Shown: positions 22,148 to 31,154 of the stretch, one piece after another
Numbering within the stretch: position 1 is the first letter of the stretch
How the letters are laid out: every line of letters starts with the position of its first letter
Notes under the pieces: model-generated
What the model was told of the DNA's origin: nothing
The model's input: the letters and a program-made list of their open reading frames with translations, nothing else
Database searches by the model: none
Program-made: the position numbers and the translations under genes
Assembly (NCBI GenBank): GCA_905147135.1
Contig: LR990041.1
Location: 21,311,712-21,375,711 of the forward strand
Reading direction: 5' to 3'
Length of the DNA: 64,000 nucleotides
Source: Blastobasis lacticolella
Lineage: Eukaryota > Arthropoda > Insecta > Lepidoptera > Blastobasidae

Positions 22148-22945
22148 ATGTGGAATTTAAAATCAAAATCATTGTCCCCAAAGGACTTCATCAAGCTGAT
22201 GAATAAGCCTAATTTCTTGAAACATCTATCCAAAGAGCATAAGCAAGTTTTGAAGACTGGAGTGCCACCAACACTCAACGCATTCACTCATACTGGACCC
22301 GAAGACAACATCAAAGGCGATATGAAACCCAAAGAGCATATTGCCAGTGAAATGCCGCAGTCCGAGATGGAAGCCCAGGCCTTGTGGGAAACAGTATGGA
22401 AGCATCAAAGCAAAATCATAGTGATGCTCAACGAACCTGACGAAGAAAGAAACTGTCGCTTCTGGAGCTCTGCAGTCGGAACATCGCTTCGATTTGGAAA
22501 ATTAACAGTCAGCACTGTCAAAGTTCGCACCATTCTACAAACTCTTGAAATCAGAAATCTCAAGATAAATGACGAAAATGGCAAATGGTTTACTGTTTAC
22601 CACTTTCTGTACTTGTACTGGCCAGTTGACAACGATTTTCCTTCTAGTGATAACTTCTGGAGGTTGCTGCTTACGGTTAATAAATACAGGGAAAGTATAG
22701 AGAGTTTGGAAGGCCATATGAACCTAATCCTTGTCCACTGCCGTAATAGATCAGATAGAACGATGTTCTACTGGGCAATCGAAAGAATATTTTTAGAATA
22801 TGTCCGAACAAAGAAAGTTAATATATTTTCAAAAGTATTAGAATTGAGAAAGAAAGGGTTCAACTGCTTGTCCAAAGAAAAACATTACATTTTTTGCTAC
22901 GCCACTCTGTATCATTATTTAATTCATGAATCTTCATTATTGTAA
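22148..22945 (+). CDS. Bracovirus PTP-like protein 4, short form
   Basis: 265 residues, one exon; the ATG at 22148 is the first in frame (the frame opens at a TTG at 22139). The P-loop HCRNRSDRT (197-205) keeps Cys198 and Arg204 but has Arg in place of the central Gly. The WPD loop reads WPVDND (158-163), losing the acid. The region that normally carries the phosphotyrosine loop and the ASYV substrate loop is largely missing; after PTLNAFTHTG it jumps to MPQSEMEAQALWETVWKHQS. That makes it 30-60 residues shorter than its relatives. Substrate binding is doubtful. The frame is open and the core promoter is good, so it may still be expressed. Confidence 0.85.
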   Translation: MWNLKSKSLSPKDFIKLMNKPNFLKHLSKEHKQVLKTGVPPTLNAFTHTGPEDNIKGDMKPKEHIASEMPQSEMEAQALWETVWKHQSKIIVMLNEPDEERNCRFWSSAVGTSLRFGKLTVSTVKVRTILQTLEIRNLKINDENGKWFTVYHFLYLYWPVDNDFPSSDNFWRLLLTVNKYRESIESLEGHMNLILVHCRNRSDRTMFYWAIERIFLEYVRTKKVNIFSKVLELRKKGFNCLSKEKHYIFCYATLYHYLIHESSLL

Positions 22946-23747
22946 TTTACGTAAGGCTAAAATTGATATCCATGAAATTTCAATGTATTTAAATATGAAT
23001 GTGAACCAAATATTTAGTTATAGATGAATTAGGCTAAGATTTATTATAAATTAAGTATTTTGATCTTTGTTACTAGTCATTAAGATTAATAATTATGAAT
23101 ACAACATATCAAAATTTTTAATAAACTTAAGAATGTAGTCAGTAAATATTTTCGTTGTTATTTCTCGTCTCATATCCTGTTTTTGCGATAAGCGAGTTTC
23201 CATGAAGAATCTTTTGTTTACGGCGACTAGTGTCGGCGTTTATTTGATCTATAACAAATAAATTTGAAGCAAAGGTTCGGGTCCATAAATCAGCTATCGT
23301 CAATCAATTAGTAGTTATAAAATGATATCGAGATAAGCTAATATTCATCGAACTCGTTTATTGGATCGTTAATGGGCATTTTGTTTTTGTTTAAACTTAT
23401 AAATATTGACCCAATTAAATTTATTTAGATAAGTGTTATAATATGGCTAATATTTGATTAACAAGAACTCTTTATGAGTTTAGACTGTTAACTAGTCTTT
23501 TTGCCAGTTTGGTAAATAAAAATACGAGTCATGTAGAAGTTACACGTTTCCAAATTATTCACAAATTTATTTTCAAATTCAAAAATAAAGTATAAAAATT
23601 GATTTCATTAGAGAACACTTTAGAGATCACAAGTTACATAATTTTGGAATTTTCATTCCATAAATACTTAATCTAACAATTCCAAAAAGTCAATTTTCAT
23701 ACAGCCATTTTTACGGAAGATCAGCGAAATTTTTTTTAAAACTACTT
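22946..23747. other. Convergent spacer between PTP4 and PTP5
   Basis: AT-rich 3' flanks of two convergent genes. AATAAA-type signals occur near 23120 and 23260. No gene seen. Confidence 0.5.
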
Positions 23748-24566
23748 TTAACATTTCTTAACAAAATGATACAGTGCATTGTAAAAAAATACATAATTTT
23801 CAGGCTGGCTAATAAAATTTTCGTCGATCTGTCTCATTTTCATTTGAGCTTTCGCCACAGACACAACTTTGTTTTTCTTAAAGTCACTAATACACATGTC
23901 TAACACACAGAACACACTGGACTTAGCACCATCATTACATTGGACCACTATCGGGCTGCTAGGAACATCTTGATCAGTTTTAATCTTATCACTTACTTCA
24001 TTAACAATACCAATAAATCTAATAAATTGATTCAGACAATGGGACATGTTATCCAAAGGCCACTTGGTGTAGAGAAGATGCACAACTTCCTTCACTTTAT
24101 CGTCTTGCTTTAACTCCAGCGTTGTCTTGGTGCAGCAATCCGTTATCAAAATTTTAACAGCTTTAATCCTAATTTCCTTGCACTCGACTTCTGCATCAGT
24201 CTTCCAGTACGGATAGTCATTTTCGCCGTTAGCTGCCAGTACGACTATCACGTGGCAATTCTTCTCCAAAATCATGTTCCAAAATTCGTACAATCTATCA
24301 CTAGTCGGGTGAATCATACACAAAAATTTAGCGATATTTTTGCTCGTTATTGCCTTTCCAAAGCCACATAAAATGTCCAGAGATTTCACACCGCGAAAGA
24401 CTTTCTTAGTTTTTTGACTCTTGAGATCTTTAGGGTTTAAATTCTTGGTTATCTGATTGTATTCTTGCAAAATTCTGGAAACAGCACTTGGATTTTCCAT
24501 GAAGCTGATGAAGTTCTTAATGTCTAGTTGGATCAGATTTTGGTTTTCTGGATGCAGTTTTTTCAT
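23748..24566 (-). CDS. Bracovirus PTP-like protein 5, catalytically dead
   Basis: 272 residues, one exon, ATG at 24566. PTP landmarks: NFISFMENPSAVSRILQEYN (about 18-37), YEFWNMILEKNCHVIVVL (93-110) and HLLYTKWPLDN (163-173). The P-loop is QCNDGAKSS (209-217). The His is Gln, Cys210 is kept and the Arg is Ser216. The WPD Asp is Leu171. The loop that normally reads KNRY...RV is replaced by a Lys-rich stretch. A CAATTTAAG box (24621-24629) and TCAGT (24591-24595) lie upstream on the minus strand. It can only be a pseudophosphatase. Confidence 0.86.
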   Translation of the reverse strand: MKKLHPENQNLIQLDIKNFISFMENPSAVSRILQEYNQITKNLNPKDLKSQKTKKVFRGVKSLDILCGFGKAITSKNIAKFLCMIHPTSDRLYEFWNMILEKNCHVIVVLAANGENDYPYWKTDAEVECKEIRIKAVKILITDCCTKTTLELKQDDKVKEVVHLLYTKWPLDNMSHCLNQFIRFIGIVNEVSDKIKTDQDVPSSPIVVQCNDGAKSSVFCVLDMCISDFKKNKVVSVAKAQMKMRQIDENFISQPENYVFFYNALYHFVKKC

Positions 24567-25602
24567 GATCTTAAAAACAAAGTTTGACTAACTGAGTAAA
24601 ACTTATTTGAATCCTATCTACTTAAATTGAGCAGCCTTTCACACGGACGAGCTATAACAGACTTGCTTGAAAACTCGTGGAAGCCTTAGGTCTGGCAAGA
24701 TTGATCGTCGATAATCTGAAATTGTGTTTGTACTGTCGCGCTGATGTTTGTTCGAGCAAAAATAGAGTTATTGTTATTTGGCCTTCAGTTCAAAAGTGAA
24801 TAAACCTCTTGAAGTAATGAGGCTGCCTTTATACCAAGACAACGCCTACGTACAATTGCTGAAAACTAATCAGTATTTAGGCGATTAATGCTTACTAGAC
24901 TATGAAATGGTTTAGTCCTCTAATCGATCATTTGATATACGAAATCGCCATCATTTTTGTAGGTTAATCTCAAAAAAGGGCACTGGTGCATCAGTTTTCA
25001 TTCATGAATTGAATCCAAAATAAGGGAGAAAGTTTGGTAAAACCAAATAAGCATGCCTAAAGCGCTCATGATATTAAAATCTATGCTAACGCCATCTTGC
25101 ACGTTCTGGTAGAAATTGTAAGTCCTCGCTAAACTCTGTTTATTATATTTTTTCTACATATGGCTGCCTGAGATGTAAATTTTTTAGATTCGACAGTACA
25201 AAACTTATTATTTTATAATGAAACTAATAATTATCGAGTTGTGGTTTTTTAATCAGTTCGTTCCAATTAAATCGTGGTCCTATTGAAATAAAATTTAAGC
25301 GAATTTGTTGTGTTTTTTGAAAGTTATCGAGATTACTAGTACATGTACTTGCAATGTTAGACGGAATTTTCACAACATTTTTTCATAAAAATTTTCATAG
25401 AAACTTTGACGAAACCGAGATTTTGATTTTTAGGCGAGAGTAGAGCATACCTACGCGCTTTGCGCTTAAGGCATGCAATACTATATTAAAACACTTTAGT
25501 GAGCTGTGATTCATTGTATTTCAGGACAATATGAAAAATATCAATGTTATCCTGCAATGACAGTACGTACTATTTACGTAAAGTATGAATAATTGATGTA
25601 AC
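24567..25602. other. Divergent spacer between PTP5 and PTP6
   Basis: About 1 kb. It holds the PTP5 promoter, the second arm of an inverted repeat at 25431-25487 (partner at 17082-17132) and, at its right end, the PTP6 TATA box. No gene seen. Confidence 0.55.
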
Positions 25603-25609
25603 TATAAAT
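25603..25609 (+). promoter_or_regulatory. TATA box of PTP6
   Basis: TATAAAT, 70 bases before the ATG at 25679. An initiator-like ACATTCGATC lies about 30 bases downstream, and a TCAGT further on at 25650. Confidence 0.5.
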
Positions 25610-25678
25610 TGTCCTTAATTAGCAAACAATAGACATTCGATCTCTAACCTCAGTCAGGACAAGTAACATCCTGTCATC

Positions 25679-26536
25679 ATGGGTGGAACCTCGTCTAGGA
25701 TAAGTGACAATGAAGAAGAATACCAATTAGGTGTAAAAGGGATTGAAGAAAATTTGAGTTTGAAGCATGAACACAGGAAGCTATTGAAGGAAAGTGCCAT
25801 GTTACCATGCAGCATAGCAGAACTGCCAGAAAATGCTGGAAAAAACAGACATTCGATGTGCTTCGACTACAACAGAGTGACCCTTCCAGGAAGAGATGGG
25901 AGTGACTTTATCAATGCTTCGTGGGTCGACGGCTACAGGGCTCCAGGAAGATTTCTACTTTGCCAGGCGCCACTTCAAGAGACCGTTCAAGACTGGTGGA
26001 CTATGATACTCGCTTACAAGATAAGAGTGATTGTGATGCTGACTAGAATCATGGAACAAGACCAAGAAGCTTGTTTCCCCTACTGGAGCCAAAAGCGGCG
26101 GACATCAGTCAGCTTCGGCGAGTTTTCTGTTGAAACCAAGAAAGTTAAAACCTTTCGAGATCATGTTGTTACTAGTCTCCGTGTGAAAGATGGCAGTGGA
26201 GCTTCGCTGGATGTGAAACACTTTGCGTACACCGACTGGCCTTCCCAGGGAGTTCCTCAAGATCCTTCAGGCTTCTTTGACTTTCTTCTGAAAGTGAGAG
26301 AAACTCAGTCAAAAGCCGAGCTCCATCAAAATGACTTTCTTCCAATGCTGGTACATTCTAGTGATGGGTTGAATCGAGCCGGTGCTTTCGTGGCTATTGA
26401 CATTTGCTTGACTCAGTTGAATGAGAGCAAAACAGTAAACCTTATGTCAGAGGTACGAAGTTTACGCAGACAAAGATGTAACTGTTTATCCCTACCACAA
26501 CATTACATTTTCTGTCATGATCTATTTTTTAAGTAG
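25679..26536 (+). CDS. Bracovirus PTP-like protein 6, Cys-to-Ser form with myristoylation signal
   Basis: 285 residues, one exon, ATG at 25679. It is the copy closest to cellular PTPs: KNRHSMCFDYNRVTLPG (about 55-71), GSDFINASWVDGY (74-86), QAPL (96-99), WWTMILAYKIRVIVML (106-121), FAYTDWPSQGVP (182-193) and P-loop HSSDGLNRAG (226-235). The catalytic Cys is Ser227 and the WPD acid is Ser189, but the rest of the P-loop, including Arg233, is intact. Cys-to-Ser PTPs bind phosphotyrosine without releasing it. The N-terminus MGGTSSR fits the N-myristoylation consensus (Gly2, Ser6), so it may sit on membranes. Both points are sequence inferences. Confidence 0.9.
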   Translation: MGGTSSRISDNEEEYQLGVKGIEENLSLKHEHRKLLKESAMLPCSIAELPENAGKNRHSMCFDYNRVTLPGRDGSDFINASWVDGYRAPGRFLLCQAPLQETVQDWWTMILAYKIRVIVMLTRIMEQDQEACFPYWSQKRRTSVSFGEFSVETKKVKTFRDHVVTSLRVKDGSGASLDVKHFAYTDWPSQGVPQDPSGFFDFLLKVRETQSKAELHQNDFLPMLVHSSDGLNRAGAFVAIDICLTQLNESKTVNLMSEVRSLRRQRCNCLSLPQHYIFCHDLFFK

Positions 26537-27771
26537 TATTAAAAATTTGTATATTTTGTATTCAATAAAGCTCAAATTATTACTGTAGTATCTTTTTTAT
26601 GACCTTAGATATCATATTCCTAAGACCTATATCTACTAATTTGTATGTCAGAATATTAATACTGAGATAACTGATAGCAATAAGCTCGCAAAGAGATTAA
26701 CGAAGGCGTTTACCTAAACGTAATCAGCGAATTTAATGTTGTTGGAAAATTCGTTGGCGCCTGTTACTGCTGTCACTTATCGTTAAATGCGTGCGCGTTA
26801 AGTCATTTGGTTCTATTTTAGTTCGACCCAGAAACACGGTAGTGCCTCGCGCCAAGTACACGTTCAACCTATTGAACCTTAAGCTTTAACAGGATGAAAA
26901 ATTGGAAGCCTTTTAATGTTTAATTCAGATTGCCTTTAAAATATTTTGATTCTTTGAATCTTTTCACAGAAATGTTACATATGTAACACAAAGTTTTACA
27001 ACTATGGCGCAAAAAGAGCAGCTCTTACCTACCACGTGAGTAAATGGGAGGTTAGTCCCCAATCAATGAAGAGGAATAATTAGCTGATATAGATTGGATA
27101 TAACCCAAATACATTGACTGTAAATTATATTGTTCTTTGCAAAGAGAAGGAAAAACCAGTCAGAGGTAACTACTTATCGCAGGAAATTGTGGTTAACGAA
27201 TAAGAGTTATCAGTAGCAATATTACTTTAGCTTTAAAATATATTTATTGTAATTATTAACAAGGGTGATTAATATTGTATGATCTCATTAGAAATATGGT
27301 ATATAACATACCAATTGTTTAAACTATTTTCAATACGGATAAGGCTATGGTTTTCCTGTTTTTGTTACTCTTATCAAATTTGGATTCCCCATTGCCTACA
27401 TCATTGTTATAAATTACTGCTTTTGAAAGCAGTCGCGAATACAATTGAATTATTTATCAAGTCCTTTAGAAACTTCTATGGTTTTTCTCATGAATAAGTC
27501 ATACTTTCATGTGTTGCTGTCCAAGAACGATTTGTTCAAAATTTTGATTCTGTTCTTAAAAAGCTATATACTTTACATATTATTCGTATGATATTCACTC
27601 TTTGCACATTCACAGTAATCAATTCGTTCACTAAGTAAATTCAGTTTCCTCAGACTTCTATGGTCAATTGAAACGTCACATCATTATAGTCATCAATTTG
27701 TTGTGACGTCATCGATTTGCCTGTTGATTTTTTGCCAAGTCAACTAACTTTCTAAATCAAAGTCTTTCCTG
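26537..27771. other. Right non-coding end of the integrated segment
   Basis: AT-rich DNA after PTP6, with a polyadenylation-type AATAAA at about 26561. The second copy of the 31-bp repeat is at 26833-26863. CCTGTT-type sequence ends the segment at 27766-27773. The open frame at 27279-27497 has no recognised motif. Confidence 0.55.
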
Positions 27772-28302
27772 TTTACGTTGTTTTTAAAGGCCTCTGGAGT
27801 GAGCAAAGAGTTGAAAAGCATTCAAGCAAGTTTACTCGTAAACTTAATCGGTTCGTCCGGGTACGAATTGTACTCCACATTCTCCTACGATAAGGACGAA
27901 AGTGAGGATGACGTAACATGTTTAGAAAGAAATTTGATGACCATTTCGGTACTAAACCCAATTTTAATATGGCAAGATACAATTTTTTAGTAGAAGAAAA
28001 GTTCTGGAATGTAACGGTAAGCAAATGTTGTTAAAACTATTTTAGGTGAGATAAAATTGTCATTTGTTTTTAAATGTAAGAACTACATACTTCCGTTTGT
28101 GGTCGCTGATTTTCAGTGTCAAAATGTCTTAGGTCTGGGTGGATGCATAAAACTAGATTTAGTGAAACAAATTAGTTCTATAAACATAAATATGACGATT
28201 TGTTTCAAGGACTAGGGACATTACCGGGTCAGTATTCTATTAGAACTGAAAAATCTATACAGCCGGTTTGTGCTACTAGAAAAATTCCAATAGAGTTAGA
28301 TA
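27772..28302 (+). mobile_element. Ty3/gypsy element, middle part (gag continues, start of RT)
   Basis: From TTTACGTTG the sequence aligns with 49484 onward: GCCTCTGGAGTGAGCA, GTCCGGGTACGAA, GATAAGGACGAAAG and ATGACCATTTCGGTAC. It ends, after deletions, in a pol segment reading CIKLDLVKQI, FQGLGTLPGQYSI and ATRKIPIELE, the usual gypsy stretch before reverse transcriptase. Other sequence begins at about 28303. The frame is broken. Confidence 0.8.
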
Positions 28303-28613
28303 TATATTTATTTATTTCTGTCTTAAGTTTTTACATAATTATAATATTCTTATTATAGATTACAATAGGTTTAAGAGGAAAGTTACAAATGGAGTAACTA
28401 GGAGTCATAAGGAAGGTCTTGCATCCTACTGATTGGGTCAATGCAACAGTGTTGGTAGCATAAAAGGATGGCAATTTACGTGTATGTTTGGACCCGCGGC
28501 CTTTGAACCGAGCAGTGCGACGCGCTCATTACACACTGCCCACAGTGACGAAGCGGTCAAACTACAAGGTGCGCGCTACTTCAGTGTGCTAGACGCTAGG
28601 GCCGGATTTTGGA

Positions 28614-30885
28614 TTTTTTTTTTTTTTTTTATGACAAACAAGTCGGGCATTTGACCGCCATCTCACCTGTTGGTAAGTGACGATGCGGCCGAAGATGAAG
28701 CATGCCCGTCTTGGAACAGCCTATTCACTCTAGCCTTAAAGGCATCCAGATTATATTGATCAGGGAACACACCCGCAGGCAAAGCGTTCCATTCCTTAGC
28801 CGTACGCATTAAAAAGGTCGAGCCAAAGCGGTTCGTGCGGATGGCTGGAAGATCCACGACATAAGGATGAAGCGCTCGCCCGGATCGCGTTTCCCGATGG
28901 CGGAAAGGGGCCGGCGGAATGAGGTCGTGCAGCTGCTTCACACACTCTCCGAAATGTAATCTGTAGAAGACCGACAGACGCGCAACCCTCCGCCGATGTT
29001 CGAGGCTCTGCAGCCTAGCCTTAATCAACCGCGGGTCACAAATTATCTTCTTTGCACGTTTTTCCACCGAATCCAAAGCCGCCAGTTGATATTTAGCTGA
29101 TCCATCCCAAAGGTGGCAGCAGTACTCCATGCAGGACCGCACTTGTGCTTGATATAACTGAAGCAACTGCCTAGAAGTGAAGTACCGCCTAACCTTCGAG
29201 AGGATACCAAGTTTTTTTGCTGCAGTCTTTGCCTTGGATTCGATGTACTGACCGAAGTTGAGATTTGAAGATAACTCAACACCAAGAAGCTGTAGGTTGT
29301 CGGTAATTTCCACAGGAACATCCCGAAAAGTTGGAGCAAGATGGAATGGACTCCTTTTGGCGGAAAACAAACACGCCTGAGTTTTGGTTGCGTTGAACGC
29401 CACCAGATTGGCATCGCCCCAATCAGAAACTGCCTTGAGAGCTATGTCCAAACGATCAACCATGGCCTCTCGACAAGACTGAATATCGTCCCTGTTGGCT
29501 TTTGCCTCTGACAGATATCTATCCGTTACCGTGCTGTCATCTGCATACCCAAAGGTACCTGGTACAAGCAGATTGTTAATATGCAGCAGGAATAAAGTCG
29601 CGGACAGTACAGATCCCTGAGGAACTCCCGCGTCGATAGCCTGGAGATTAGACGAGTAGCCATCGATAACTACACGGATTGAACGTTCACTCAAAAAATC
29701 TGATATCCAGGTGCAAAAGCCAACAGGAATACCAAATGAAGGAAGCTTGCTTAGAAGGCAAGCATGCCAAACCCTGTCAAAGGCCTTAGAAATATCAAGA
29801 GACACAGCAAGAGCCTCGCCATGTCTCTCAATGGCCTCACTCCATAATTGTGTGGCATACACCAGAAGGTCCCCAGTAGACCGACCACGGCGGAATCCGT
29901 ACTGGTGATCGCTGAGGAGATCGTTACCTTCAAGATGCGCAAGGAGTTTATTGTTCAGCGCACGTTCCATAATCTTACAGAGTATGGAAGTGACCGAAAT
30001 AGGGCGGTAATTGGAAGGGTTGGCACGGCTGCCCTTTTTTGGCACGGGCTGCACATTGGCAAGCTTCCACGACTTAGGTACAATACCAGTCTCAAGTGAG
30101 AGGCGATACAGGCGCGTGAGAACAGGAGACAGCTCGGGGGCACAACTACGCAGGACTATTGCCGGTATACCATCTGGTCCACTAGCCTTGTTCACGTCCA
30201 GACTCCGCAGGATTTTCAATATCTCTTTCTGATGTATTCGCACCTCTGCCATAGCGCAGTCAGCACGGGGTGAGATAGGTGGTGTTTTTCCTGCAGTATC
30301 CAAACGCGAATTCGCCGCGAAAAGAGAAACAAGCAAATTTGCTTTCTCTTCAGCAGCATGGGCCAATGTTCCGTCTGGTTTTAGCAACGGAGGCAACGAA
30401 GACTGGCTGAAATTTGATTCGACCGCTTTTGCCAAAGACCAAAACGCCTTACTCCCAGGAGGGTAAGAGGCCAGTTTGGCGCCAATCCGGCTTATGTGAT
30501 CGAATCGAGCCCTGCGTAGCGTCCTTTTGCAAGACTTGGCGGCGAGGTTAAAGGCTCTCTTCAGTTTGCGAGTATCCGGAGACATATGCGCTCGAGCCTC
30601 AGCCCAGGCAGAGTATGCCGCCCGCATCAGCACTTCAGCGCGACTACACTCAGCACTAAACCATGGACGAGACCTGCCGTTCATCGCTACGTCAGAGTAC
30701 GGAATAAAGTACTCCATACCCTGTCGTATAACCGCGGTAACGGCTTCGGCACAATTCGACGGATCGCCCGAAGAGAAGCATGCCTCCCGCCAAGGATAGG
30801 ACGAAAAGAAGTGGCGCATCTCATCCCAATCTGCTGACTTGTATCGCCACACCCGTCGGGGGTTGCATGATCGAAATAGATCAGC
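28614..30885 (-). mobile_element. Jockey-type LINE, 5'-truncated, intact reverse transcriptase
   Basis: A poly-A tail is seen as a T run at 28614-28630, at the 3' end on the minus strand. One open frame (30852-28663, about 730 codons, no ATG at its start) holds NRPWFSAECSRAE, RT blocks KKGSRANPSNYRPISV and FRRGRSTGDLL, ALDISKAFDRVWHA-type block A, GVPQGSVLSATLFLLHIN, the catalytic FGYADDSTV, and a C-terminal domain. The endonuclease and ORF1 are missing beyond an in-frame stop near 30885, typical of incomplete reverse transcription. The long intact frame suggests a young copy. It sits inside the interrupted gypsy element. Confidence 0.85.
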
Positions 30886-31154
30886 TTAGTGCCGATTTGT
30901 GCACCTTGTGATTATAGAAATTTATTTTCCAAAAAAGAAATACAATTTCGCTTACATTGGAAAATATAGTTAACTTATATAATAATTACCTTGAATGAGC
31001 GTTGAGGTTAGATAATTGTAAGCTAAATAGGTACAATGACTGTTGCTAAAGCGTTGACTCGGCACATACACAGAAGATTGATACTAACGTAAACAAAAAC
31101 TAACATTCCAAACATGGTATTTTAGCCTACCCGCATTTTTCATCGTAGATATTC

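Larger units (their letters stand above)
8804..27771. mobile_element. Integrated bracovirus segment (about 19 kb) with PTP and ankyrin genes
   Basis: The insert lies between gag bases that are contiguous in the gypsy copy at 49478-49505. Its ends are inverted: AACAGGAA (8803-8810) and TTCCTGTT (27766-27773). TTTA is present on both sides (8800-8803 and 27772-27775), either as a 4-bp target duplication or as microhomology. Inside are six PTP-like genes, one viral ankyrin and four copies of a short-intron gene family. Bracovirus circles with PTP and ank genes are known to integrate into caterpillar DNA at a host integration motif. No lepidopteran repeats were seen inside. The excision-site (direct repeat junction) sequence could not be located. 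Confidence 0.88.

Noticed and set aside
8804..27771. Proviral segment in a wasp genome
   Set aside because: The flanks are one gypsy element split in two, with lepidopteran-type SINEs, LINEs and a cuticular gene nearby, and no direct repeat junctions at the boundaries. This fits integration into a host moth better.
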